Shown here: positions 1 through 6,224 of the stretch, in pieces | Layout: every line of letters begins with the position of its first letter | Numbering within the stretch: the stretch's first letter is position 1 | DNA from: Desulfobacterales bacterium | GTDB lineage: Bacteria; Desulfobacterota; Desulfobacteria; Desulfobacterales; RPRI01 | Direction: 5' to 3' | Length of the DNA: 13,541 bases | Assembly: GCA_020052975.1 (NCBI GenBank) | Contig: JAGVOC010000485.1 | Span: 1 to 13,541, forward strand | Made by a program: the position numbers and the translations under genes | Notes under the pieces: generated by a model | What the model saw: only the letters and a program-made list of their open reading frames with translations | The model's database searches: none | What the model was told of the DNA's origin: nothing

Positions 1-1
1 C

Positions 2-499
2 GATGCCAAAGCAGAAGTAGCCGGTTTCATTACCGGGAGACTGCCAACCGGTGATGATACGAAGAGAACTCGTGCAATCATGAATAATATCGAACGCCTG
101 TCAAAGGAGGGTATAAGTGTGAAATATATCATGCCGAAATTCCATGACAGGATACATATCGGAAATCTCTATACAAAGGCAGGCGCCCATGTGAAATACA
201 GCACATGCGCTATTGTTCATGATTTCAGGTATATCGTGGTTGATGACAGGATTGTGGTGATCGGCATGCCGGAGAGCACGGGGGAAAAGGAAGCGACAAG
301 AAAGGGGTACAGGATACCCTCAGAGGGACTCTCCGCAGTGCTGAAAGAGTACTTTTACAAATGCTGGGAAGCAAACATAGATCACGTTGACTATGTGAAA
401 GAGGTGATGAAGCAGACCGGAGCATCACCGAAGGTACTTGCACAGGAACTCCAGATAAGTGAAGAAGACCTTGAACGAATCGTTTCGGAGGCCAAATGA
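2..499 (+). CDS. Degenerate phospholipase-D-like domain protein, 3' part (5' end outside window)
   Basis: The frame is open to the left edge, so this is the C-terminal part of a longer protein; the first internal ATG is at 80. Visible residues include a stretch ending in IVHDFRYIVVDDRIVVIG, which aligns with the second HxKxxxxD motif and following strand of phospholipase-D-fold proteins, but with D and R where the catalytic His and Lys should be (DFRYIVVD). This argues for a non-catalytic sensing or binding domain, as in the degenerate PLD-like domains of some transcription regulators (for example the TrmB type). The last 35 residues are helical and could form a small helix-turn-helix, which is inference only. 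The stop overlaps the next start by 4 nt (ATGA, 496-499), implying co-translation with the cupin gene. Any DNA-binding part would lie upstream of the window. The fold assignment is moderate; the function is not established. Confidence 0.6.
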   Translation, partial: DAKAEVAGFITGRLPTGDDTKRTRAIMNNIERLSKEGISVKYIMPKFHDRIHIGNLYTKAGAHVKYSTCAIVHDFRYIVVDDRIVVIGMPESTGEKEATRKGYRIPSEGLSAVLKEYFYKCWEANIDHVDYVKEVMKQTGASPKVLAQELQISEEDLERIVSEAK

Positions 500-843
500 A
501 ACTGTTTTCCCTCGATGAAACGCCTTATGAGCCGCTGAGTCATGACCCGCAATTAAAAAAGAGGGTTATTACCCGTGGTACCTTGCCGTGTGTAAAACAC
601 GTCAGTCATATCATTCTGAAACCGGGAAATACTGTTTCAGAACATGCCCATCATCAGGAGTATGAAGTCTTCTACTGCATACGCGGTATCGCAACCATGA
701 CAGTCAATGGAGAGAAAATGACCATTACAAAAGGGGACCTGATATACGCAGAACCCGGCGATTTCCACGCTTTTGACGAGATAATTGAAGAGACAGAACT
801 GATTTATTTTGTAATTCAAACATCAGAACTAACTTTAAGATAA
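496..843 (+). CDS. Small single-domain cupin protein
   Basis: A 115-residue protein with both cupin motifs in order. Motif 1 is GNTVSEHAHHQEYEVFYCIRG (residues 43-63), giving the two His and the Glu that normally bind a divalent metal. Motif 2 is GDLIYAEPGDFHAF (about residues 80-93), giving the third His. Length and layout match stand-alone cupin_2 proteins, which bind a small molecule or metal and are functionally diverse; no substrate can be named from sequence. The ATG overlaps the stop of the upstream gene (ATGA), so the two are probably one transcriptional unit and the cupin may act with the PLD-like protein. The upstream reading frame supplies a Shine-Dalgarno-like GGAGG just before the start (487-491). 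Confidence 0.85.
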   Translation: MKLFSLDETPYEPLSHDPQLKKRVITRGTLPCVKHVSHIILKPGNTVSEHAHHQEYEVFYCIRGIATMTVNGEKMTITKGDLIYAEPGDFHAFDEIIEETELIYFVIQTSELTLR

Positions 844-955
844 TGCCATAACATATTAATTAATAATATATAATAAAGGAATATCTGGTCTTTCTTCTCC
901 TGAATTCTGTACAAAGTTCATTGTGTAAAATGAAAAAGATGATATCCTGTTCTTT

Positions 956-1474
956 ATGATGAAACGTTTTCGGAACAGTGCTGCATTCAAGACCATGGCA
1001 AATAATAATTTTGTCAGAACCTTACTGTTTACCCTTTTCATACCGAATGTTGTTACAGCTTCCCCTTTATTGAGTCATGAAACAGAAGTAAGGTTCGGAG
1101 TTTTAGCGAATAAGGGCGTCGAAAATGCTCTGGAACGCTGGAACCCCACAGCCGACTACCTCAACCAGCAGCTTCCCGAAATCGCACAGGTAGTTACTGA
1201 AGCTATTCGTAAATATGATATTTTCGCGCGGTGGGGGGGAGAGGAATTCATGGTTCTCGTGCCGAACAGCAAGGCGGAAGAAACAGCATTGATGGCAAAA
1301 AAGATACGGGAAAGAATAGAAAAATATGCCTTTACCGAAGCCGGAACTGTTACCTGCAGCTTTGGAGTAACCGAATATAGAGATGGTGACAGCATCGATA
1401 GCCTGGTAACAAGGGCTGATCAGTCGCTCTATAAGGCGAAAGAACAGGGGCGCAACAGAGTCGAAATAAGCTAA
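956..1474 (+). pseudogene. PhnD-like/GGDEF fusion remnant with a large internal in-frame deletion
   Basis: The 172-residue frame joins two partial domains. Residues 1-40 look like an N-terminal signal sequence (hydrophobic FVRTLLFTLFIPNVVTA). Residues about 45-73 (FGVLANKGVENALERWNPTADYL) match the first strand and helix of PhnD-type phosphonate/phosphate-binding periplasmic domains. The sequence then passes at about nt 1176-1184 straight into IAQVVTEAIRKYDIFARWGGEEF, the second half of a GGDEF domain, including an RxxD inhibitory-site pattern (RKYD) five residues before GGEEF. The rest of the binding domain, any transmembrane segment, and the first half of GGDEF (the DxLTxLxNRR region) are missing. 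The likely ancestor is a membrane diguanylate cyclase with a PhnD-type sensor. The product would place half a GGDEF domain behind a signal peptide, so it is almost certainly non-functional. No good ribosome binding site precedes 956; ATG 992 is an alternative start. An assembly collapse is the other possible explanation. Confidence 0.75.
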
Positions 1475-1610
1475 ATCTGCATTTTTTATTGCGACAGAGA
1501 ACAGCCTTCTCGAAATCCCCGGACTATATGACATCGAAAAAAGCAACATAGATAAATCATTAACATCTTAAATCCAGCGATAACTATCTCAAATGCTTCA
1601 TAAACGAGTT

Positions 1611-1640
1611 ATTGCGAGCACCCGAAAGGTGCGTGACAAT
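1611..1640. repeat. Short palindromic intergenic repeat
   Basis: Inverted repeat with outer arms ATTG (1611-1614) and CAAT (1637-1640) and inner arms GCACC (1618-1622) and GGTGC (1628-1632) around a small CGAAA loop. The sequence ATTGCGAGCACCCGAAAGGT is of a type I recall as dispersed in many environmental proteobacterial and Nitrospirota genomes; that recollection is unverified. It probably folds as a hairpin in RNA. Confidence 0.6.
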
Positions 1641-1723
1641 TTTGCCTGGAGTGGATAACAGGAACAAACTGAATTTTCAAACATTTTAAGGAAATAGCCT
1701 GTCTCTTTAAATTTGTTTTCACA

Positions 1724-1776
1724 GGGTCAGGATTACGATGTGAACAAATAGTATGACAAGAAAATAGACCTGACCC
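1724..1776. repeat. REP-like inverted repeat GGGTCAGG / CCTGACCC
   Basis: GGGTCAGG at 1724-1731 is exactly complementary to CCTGACCC at 1769-1776, with a 37-nt spacer; a further CCCTGACC lies at 1783-1790. GGGTCAGG-type ends resemble REP elements mobilised in trans by Y1 (REP-associated) transposases. No transposase gene is in the window, so this would be a non-autonomous or decayed copy. Assignment to that class is inference. Confidence 0.5.
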
Positions 1777-1854
1777 TTCTGCCCCTGACCGTAACGCAAA
1801 GAAAGATTCTCGATACGTGTCTTCGCTGAGAGTCGCTTCGACCGGACAAGCCCG

Positions 1855-1906
1855 ACTTCTTAGATACCTCGCCCCAAAAGCCTTCGGGACTGCGGGGTAG
1901 TTCATT
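1855..1906. repeat. Imperfect palindromic intergenic repeat around CGCCCC...GCGGGG
   Basis: A GC-rich island inside AT-rich DNA, with TACCTCGCCCC opposite TGCGGGGTAG around a CCTTCGGG core. On the minus strand it reads AACTACCCCGCAG... followed by GTATCTAAGAAGTCGG, similar to dispersed palindromic units I recall from related genomes (unverified). It accounts for the start of a spurious minus-strand frame. Confidence 0.4.
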
Positions 1907-1932
1907 AAAAGCAGAGAGAGTATTATGAATTC

Positions 1933-1960
1933 TTTACATTTTTAAAGATTCTGCTATAAT
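1933..1960 (+). promoter_or_regulatory. Sigma70-type promoter with extended -10
   Basis: TTTACA (1933-1938) and TATAAT (1955-1960) are separated by 16 bp, with an upstream TG (1952-1953) forming an extended -10 (TGCTATAAT). Transcription would start near 1967, giving a leader of about 45 nt before the ATG at 2013. This is the best promoter match I see in the window and it lies directly ahead of the signalling cluster. Confidence 0.7.
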
Positions 1961-2002
1961 TTTTTCAACAAGGTGAAAATAATTGCTTTTTCCCAGTAAA
2001 TC

Positions 2003-2008
2003 AGGAGG
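2003..2008 (+). promoter_or_regulatory. Strong Shine-Dalgarno site of the repeat-bearing leader ORF
   Basis: AGGAGG lies 4 nt before the ATG at 2013, a near-ideal site. It is stronger than the site available to the response regulator at 2144 (AAAGG at 2132-2136). This is the main evidence that the repeat tract is translated. Confidence 0.7.
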
Positions 2009-2012
2009 AATT

Positions 2013-2147
2013 ATGAAACATAAGGAACGCTTTTTGCGTCAGTCAGTCAGTCAGTCAGTCAGTCAGTCAGTCAGTCAGTCAGTCAGTCAGTCAGTCAGTC
2101 AGTTTTCCTGCCTTAGCAAGAACTTTCTCATAAAGGCAAAGCCATGA
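2013..2147 (+). CDS. Leader ORF carrying an AGTC tetranucleotide tract, coupled to the response regulator
   Basis: A 44-codon ORF following a good promoter and a near-perfect AGGAGG site. The product begins MKHKERFLR, continues with five QSVS repeats encoded by the AGTC tract, and ends QFSCLSKNFLIKAKP. Its TGA (2145-2147) overlaps the ATG of the response regulator at 2144 (ATGA), the classical arrangement for translational coupling. The other two frames after the tract stop at 2114-2116 and 2131-2133, so only the present repeat number (or a change by a multiple of three units) carries ribosomes exactly to the response regulator start. I infer a leader peptide acting in cis rather than a functional protein. 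It could instead be an untranslated leader in which the ORF is fortuitous. No homologue is recognised. Confidence 0.55.
   Translation: MKHKERFLRQSVSQSVSQSVSQSVSQSVSQFSCLSKNFLIKAKP
2038..2103. repeat. Tetranucleotide tract (AGTC) x 16.5
   Basis: 66 bp of uninterrupted AGTC repeat, with fifteen full copies at 2041-2100 plus partial copies on both sides. Long perfect tetranucleotide tracts are rare in bacteria outside contingency loci; in Haemophilus influenzae an AGTC tract in a type III methyltransferase gene (mod) drives phase variation. The perfect repetition implies recent slippage, and the copy number in an assembly may be only one of several in the population. Confidence 0.97.
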
Positions 2148-2512
2148 GCAAGAAAATTCTTATTGTTGAAGACATCCCGATGAACCAGAAGCTGATCAGG
2201 GATATCCTGATATATTACGGTTATGAAATTATCGAGGCTGAAAACGGCGAGGAAGCTGTCAGAATTGCAAAGGAACAAAAACCTGATTTAATCATTATGG
2301 ACCTTCAGATGCCTGTAATGAATGGGCTTGAAGCAATAAAGATACTGAGAAACGATCCGGCAACAAAGGATATCAAGATTATTGCAGTCACGTCTTTTGC
2401 CATGGCAGGAGACAGGGAAAAGGTCCTGGCTGCAGGGTTTGATGATTACATATCGAAACCTTTGAATACAAGGGAGCTGCCGGAGATGGTGAAGAAACTA
2501 CTGGGGAGTTGA
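2144..2512 (+). CDS. Single-domain response regulator (CheY/DivK-like)
   Basis: A 122-residue receiver domain with no output domain. The acidic pair is E9-D10, the phospho-acceptor D53 lies in MDLQMP, the switch Thr is T83 and the conserved Lys is K105 in SKP, so all key residues are present. It is a close paralogue of the regulator at 5850, which shares VED-PMN, PDLIIMDLQMP and VTSFAMAGDREKVL. It lies directly upstream of a histidine kinase, its probable partner, and would act by protein-protein contact or as a phosphorelay intermediate. Its start overlaps the stop of the repeat-bearing leader ORF; its own AAAGG site (2132-2136) is modest, so expression may depend on coupling. A 44-nt gap with heptad-like repeats separates it from the kinase. 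Confidence 0.93.
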   Translation: MSKKILIVEDIPMNQKLIRDILIYYGYEIIEAENGEEAVRIAKEQKPDLIIMDLQMPVMNGLEAIKILRNDPATKDIKIIAVTSFAMAGDREKVLAAGFDDYISKPLNTRELPEMVKKLLGS

Positions 2513-2539
2513 AAAATTAATAAGTTGTGTAGATAAGAC

Positions 2540-2560
2540 ACGATGAACGAAGGACGATGA
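2540..2560. repeat. Probable short heptad array at the start of the kinase gene
   Basis: Three consecutive 7-mers, ACGATGA (2540-2546), ACGAAGG (2547-2553) and ACGATGA (2554-2560), run through the kinase start codon, with decaying ACGAT/ACGAA units to about 2586. The period equals that of the clearer arrays at 5762, 7477, 7794 and 8205. The array contributes the kinase's only Shine-Dalgarno-like sequence, which sits unusually close (2 nt) to the ATG. With three units, chance is possible. Confidence 0.4.
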
Positions 2561-5500
2561 AGACGATAAACACGAAAATACGAAGGACTTTCCGGTATCT
2601 TATTCTCATTTTCCTTATCCTGTCCATAGCCATATGGACAGGCGGATTTTTCTATTACAAACAGCAAAAAGAACATATCAGAGAGGAACTTCAGAAAAAA
2701 CTTACTGCAATTGCCGACCTGAAAGTGAAACAGATTTCAGACTGGCGAAATGAGCACATATCGGATGCGGAAGCCATTCATGCGAACCCTTTTATGCTTC
2801 GGCAGGTCAGATTGTGGCTGGAGAGAGGCACACCACATGAGCTCAGGGAAGAAATTCTCGGATGGATGGCTACTCTGAAAAAGGCGTATCAGTATCACAG
2901 CATCCTACTTGCCGATGAAAAAGGAACCGTCCGTTTGTCGCTCCCGGCAGAACAAGGAAAGACCGGGAAACATGCCCGGGAACTTTTTTCCGAAGCCCTC
3001 TTTGCGAAAAAAGTAATCTTTTCAGATTTGCACACGGCAGAACATATAGAGGACATACACATTGATCTGGTTGTCCCGCTCCTGACACAAAAGGGGAATG
3101 AAACCGTTCCGTTTGGGGCTTTCATCATACGTATCGACCCATATGTGTTCCTCTATCCTCTTATCCAGTCATGGCCGACACCGAATGAGACTGCTGAAAC
3201 TGTATTAGTGCGTCGTGAAGGGAATGATGTCCTCTACCTGAATGAACTCCGGCATAAAAAGAACACTGCGCTTTCTTTCAAAATGCCGATAACAGAAAAA
3301 TACCTGCCTTCAGTTATGGCAGCAGAGGGATATGAGGGAATATTCGATGCTGTCAGTTACAGGGCTGTCCCTGTCCTTGCAGTTACGAGAAGCATCCCCG
3401 GTACGTCCTGGCATCTGGTGGCGCAAGTTGATGCCGGAGAAATTTATGCGCCCATTCGGGAACAGTTTTGGGTTATAACGCTTATCGTGACATTGGTCAT
3501 ACTTGCCTCGGGTATAAGCCTCGGGTTCGTCTGGCGGAATCAGAGCGCTGATTTCTACCGCAGGCAATATGAGATAGAGCATCGGCATTCAGCGCTTCTG
3601 AAGCGCTTTGAATATCTCACAAAATATGCCAACGATATTATCCTTCTTGCAGATGAAAACTACAGGATTGTTGACGCGAATGAACGGGCGGTACAGTCCT
3701 ATGGATATGAGCAGGATGAACTTCTTCAATTACAACTGAACAATCTGTGCACGCCGGAGGCAAGAGAAGTCTTTGATGCACAGATGGAAAGGGTGACGAC
3801 ACGGAACGGATTAGTTTTTGAGACAGAGCACCAGCGGAAAGAGGGGACACCTTTTCCTGTGGAGGTCAGTTCACGGGTCATTGATATTGAAGGCAACAAG
3901 TTTTATCAGTATATAATTCGGGGCATCACCGAGCGCAAAAAGGCGGAAGAAGAACTCCGAAGGGTCAACCGTGCGCTCAGGACAATCAGTGAATGCAACC
4001 AGGCGCTTGTGCGTATTACTGATGAGAAAACGCTGCTGAATGAGATGTGCAAAATCATTGCCACTGTTGGCGGTTACAGATTGGCATGGGTTGGATATGC
4101 AGAGTATGACGAAAAGAAGACTGTGCGTCCGGTTGCATACGCAGGCCATGACGAAGGATTCCTCGAACGACTGCATGTCACCTGGGCCGATACCGAATAC
4201 GGCAGGGGACCTTCGGGAACCACGATCCGCACAGGCAGGCCGGCAGTCTTTAATGATATTTCGTCAAACCCTGCGCTTGCTCCGTGGCAGGCGGATGCAC
4301 TGAAGCGCGGCTACGCGTCTGCTATAGGACTACCTCTTATTATGAATTCTGATAGTATCGGCGCACTTACGATCTGCGCAGGCGAACCCGATGCATTTCA
4401 TGACGATGAAATCAGACTGCTCACAGAACTGGCAAACGATCTGTCATACGGTATATCGGCATTGAGAATACTTGAGGAGCACAGGCTGGCAGAGGAGGCG
4501 CTCAGGGAGAGCGAAGCCTTTATCCGTGCAGTTCTTGATAATCTGCCTGTTGGTATTGCGGTAAACTCTGTTGATCCTGCGGTGAAATTTGAGTATATGA
4601 ACGACAACTTTCCCAAGTATTATCGCACAACAAGAGAAAAACTTGCCGATCCGGACGCTTTTTGGGAAGCCGTCTACGAGGATCCGAAATTCAGGGAAGA
4701 AATTAAGAAGAGGGTGATAGAAGATTGTGCCAGTGGTGACCCGAAGCGTATGTTTTGGATAGATATACCGATTTACCGAAAGGGAGACCAGACAGCTTTC
4801 ATTTCCGCAAGGAATATACCGGTTCCCAATAAAAATTTGATGATATCGGTAGTTTGGGATGTTACATATCATAAAGATGTAGAAGAGGAATTAAAGAAAC
4901 ACCGCGAGCAGCTTGAAAAATTGGTGAGAGAGAGAACTGCCGAACTTGAAAACGCAAATCGAAAACTCGAGGTTTTAAACTCAGAACTTGTACAGCGGCA
5001 AAAGGAGGCAGAAGATGCAAAGTTTCGGGCAGAAGCGGCAACGAGGGCAAAGTCTGATTTTCTCGCCAATATGAGCCATGAACTCCGCACACCCCTTAAC
5101 TCCGTCATTGGTTTTTCAGATATCCTGCAGGATGGTTTATACGGTGAACTCAATGAGAAGCAGAGGGAGTATGTGAATGACATCAGCAGCAGCGGTCAGC
5201 ACCTCCTGAATCTGATAAATGATATTCTTGACCTGTCGAAAGTGGAAGCCGGCAAGATGGAACTTGAACTGAGCAGGTTCACTCTTAGTGATGTTCTTAA
5301 CACGTCACTGACAATGTTTAAGGAAAAAGCGATAAAGCATATGATACGTCTGAACCTTGAGATTCAACCTGATGCAGATATAGAGATAGAGGCAGATGAA
5401 AGAAAGCTCAAGCAGGTAATGTTCAACCTCCTGAGCAATGCAGTAAAGTTCACGCCGGACGAAGGCTCCGTGCACGTCGTTGCGCGACGTGTCACGATGC

Positions 5501-5766
5501 AGGATACAGACATCGTGCATCATGGCAAAGATTTCATTGAAATTTCGGTCATCGACACTGGTATTGGTATTAGGCCGGATGACATGAATAAGCTTTTCAA
5601 GGAATTTACACAACTTGAAACAGTATATGAAAAGAAATATCAGGGAACAGGTCTCGGACTCGCACTGACAAAGAAATTAGTTGAACTGCATGGCGGGAGA
5701 ATTTGGGTCGAGAGCGAGTTCGGGAAAGGGGCAAAGTTTACGTTTGTAATACCGGCAAAACAGTGA
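2557..5766 (+). CDS. Membrane sensor histidine kinase (Cache-like sensor, PAS, GAF, PAS, HisKA, HATPase)
   Basis: A 1069-residue kinase. Order: TM1 (about 14-34); extracytoplasmic sensor of about 270 residues, probably a Cache fold; TM2 (about 304-326); PAS (349-462); GAF (about 480-637); PAS (about 653-773); coiled coil (about 773-832); HisKA with phospho-acceptor H841 in NMSHELRTPLNS; then HATPase with N-box FNLLSNAV (956-963), G1 DTGIGI (1000-1005) and G2 GTGLGLAL (1030-1037). All catalytic motifs are intact. It should autophosphorylate in response to an external and perhaps a cytoplasmic ligand and pass phosphate to the flanking single-domain regulators, since it has no receiver of its own. 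The start is uncertain: a GAAGGA lies only 2 nt before the ATG, within heptad-like repeats. The stop (5764-5766) lies inside a heptad array. Confidence 0.95.
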   Translation: MKTINTKIRRTFRYLILIFLILSIAIWTGGFFYYKQQKEHIREELQKKLTAIADLKVKQISDWRNEHISDAEAIHANPFMLRQVRLWLERGTPHELREEILGWMATLKKAYQYHSILLADEKGTVRLSLPAEQGKTGKHARELFSEALFAKKVIFSDLHTAEHIEDIHIDLVVPLLTQKGNETVPFGAFIIRIDPYVFLYPLIQSWPTPNETAETVLVRREGNDVLYLNELRHKKNTALSFKMPITEKYLPSVMAAEGYEGIFDAVSYRAVPVLAVTRSIPGTSWHLVAQVDAGEIYAPIREQFWVITLIVTLVILASGISLGFVWRNQSADFYRRQYEIEHRHSALLKRFEYLTKYANDIILLADENYRIVDANERAVQSYGYEQDELLQLQLNNLCTPEAREVFDAQMERVTTRNGLVFETEHQRKEGTPFPVEVSSRVIDIEGNKFYQYIIRGITERKKAEEELRRVNRALRTISECNQALVRITDEKTLLNEMCKIIATVGGYRLAWVGYAEYDEKKTVRPVAYAGHDEGFLERLHVTWADTEYGRGPSGTTIRTGRPAVFNDISSNPALAPWQADALKRGYASAIGLPLIMNSDSIGALTICAGEPDAFHDDEIRLLTELANDLSYGISALRILEEHRLAEEALRESEAFIRAVLDNLPVGIAVNSVDPAVKFEYMNDNFPKYYRTTREKLADPDAFWEAVYEDPKFREEIKKRVIEDCASGDPKRMFWIDIPIYRKGDQTAFISARNIPVPNKNLMISVVWDVTYHKDVEEELKKHREQLEKLVRERTAELENANRKLEVLNSELVQRQKEAEDAKFRAEAATRAKSDFLANMSHELRTPLNSVIGFSDILQDGLYGELNEKQREYVNDISSSGQHLLNLINDILDLSKVEAGKMELELSRFTLSDVLNTSLTMFKEKAIKHMIRLNLEIQPDADIEIEADERKLKQVMFNLLSNAVKFTPDEGSVHVVARRVTMQDTDIVHHGKDFIEISVIDTGIGIRPDDMNKLFKEFTQLETVYEKKYQGTGLGLALTKKLVELHGGRIWVESEFGKGAKFTFVIPAKQ

Positions 5767-5830
5767 ATAGTGAATAGGCAACAGTGAACAGGCAATAGGG
5801 AATAATGTCTTTAACTATTGCCTAATGCCT
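5762..5830. repeat. Heptad array with inverted arm at kinase/regulator junction
   Basis: Six consecutive 7-mers: AGTGAAT, AGTGAAT, AGGCAAC, AGTGAAC, AGGCAAT and AGGGAAT (5762-5803). A spacer follows, then the reverse-complement arm CTATTGCCTAATGCCT (5815-5830). AGGCAATAG (5790-5798) pairs perfectly with CTATTGCCT (5815-5823), giving a 9-bp hairpin with a 16-nt loop. The array begins within the kinase stop codon and ends 6 nt before the AAGGAG of the next gene, so it could shape processing or attenuation between the two. No U-tract follows. Confidence 0.8.
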
Positions 5831-5849
5831 GATTTTAAGGAGAGGTTTT

Positions 5850-6224
5850 ATGGCCAATAAAATACTTATTGTTGAAGACAACCCGATGAATCGACGTTTA
5901 ATTGGTGATATTCTGAAGTACCATGGCTATGAAATTTTAGAAGCAGAGAATGGTAAAGAAGGGGTAAAAAGGGCTAAAGAACATAAACCTGATTTGATTA
6001 TTATGGATCTTCAAATGCCTGTTAAAAACGGGTATGATGCAATAAAGATATTAAAAAACGACCCTGAGACGAAACACATAAAGATTCTTGCGGTAACTTC
6101 CTTTGCGATGGCCGGTGACAGGGAAAAGGTTTTGGAGACAGGGGCTGATGATTATATATCAAAACCGATTAATACAAGAGATTTGCCGGAGAGAGTAAAA
6201 AGACTTTTGAGTGAGGATATATGA
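5850..6224 (+). CDS. Single-domain response regulator (CheY/DivK-like), second copy
   Basis: A 124-residue receiver with E9-D10, phospho-acceptor D53 (MDLQMP), T83 and K105 (SKP) all present, and no output domain. It is clearly paralogous to the regulator at 2144, with identity concentrated in the acidic pocket, the DREKVL helix and the C-terminal face, consistent with tandem duplication of a regulator-kinase unit. A good site, AAGGAG at 5837-5842, supports the ATG at 5850. The stop overlaps the next kinase gene by 4 nt (ATGA), so the two are very likely co-translated and are functional partners. Confidence 0.94.
   Translation: MANKILIVEDNPMNRRLIGDILKYHGYEILEAENGKEGVKRAKEHKPDLIIMDLQMPVKNGYDAIKILKNDPETKHIKILAVTSFAMAGDREKVLETGADDYISKPINTRDLPERVKRLLSEDI

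Larger units (their letters stand above)
1475..1932. other. Gene-poor interval with repeat debris
   Basis: No supportable gene lies here. The interval holds three separate palindromic pieces (1611-1640, 1724-1776 and 1855-1906, listed individually) between low-complexity AT-rich stretches. It separates the upstream remnant from the promoter of the signalling cluster. The only longer frame, on the minus strand at 1609-1905, is made up of these palindromic pieces and looks spurious. Confidence 0.6.

Noticed and set aside
844..955. Possible promoter in the AT-rich gap after the cupin gene
   Set aside because: Several TATAAT-like strings occur in the AT-rich run but none has a convincing -35 at proper spacing; not called.
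1103..1549. 148-residue minus-strand open frame
   Set aside because: Mostly antisense to the PhnD-GGDEF remnant, with Phe/Ser-rich composition and no motif.
1609..1905. 98-residue minus-strand open frame
   Set aside because: It is built across three palindromic repeats and has no ribosome binding site or recognisable domain; frames of this kind arise from the repeats themselves.
2038..2103. AGTC tract as a CRISPR or assembly junk
   Set aside because: No spacers separate the units, so it is not CRISPR. It sits precisely between a good start site and an ATGA overlap, so I keep it as a real simple-sequence tract, with copy number uncertain.
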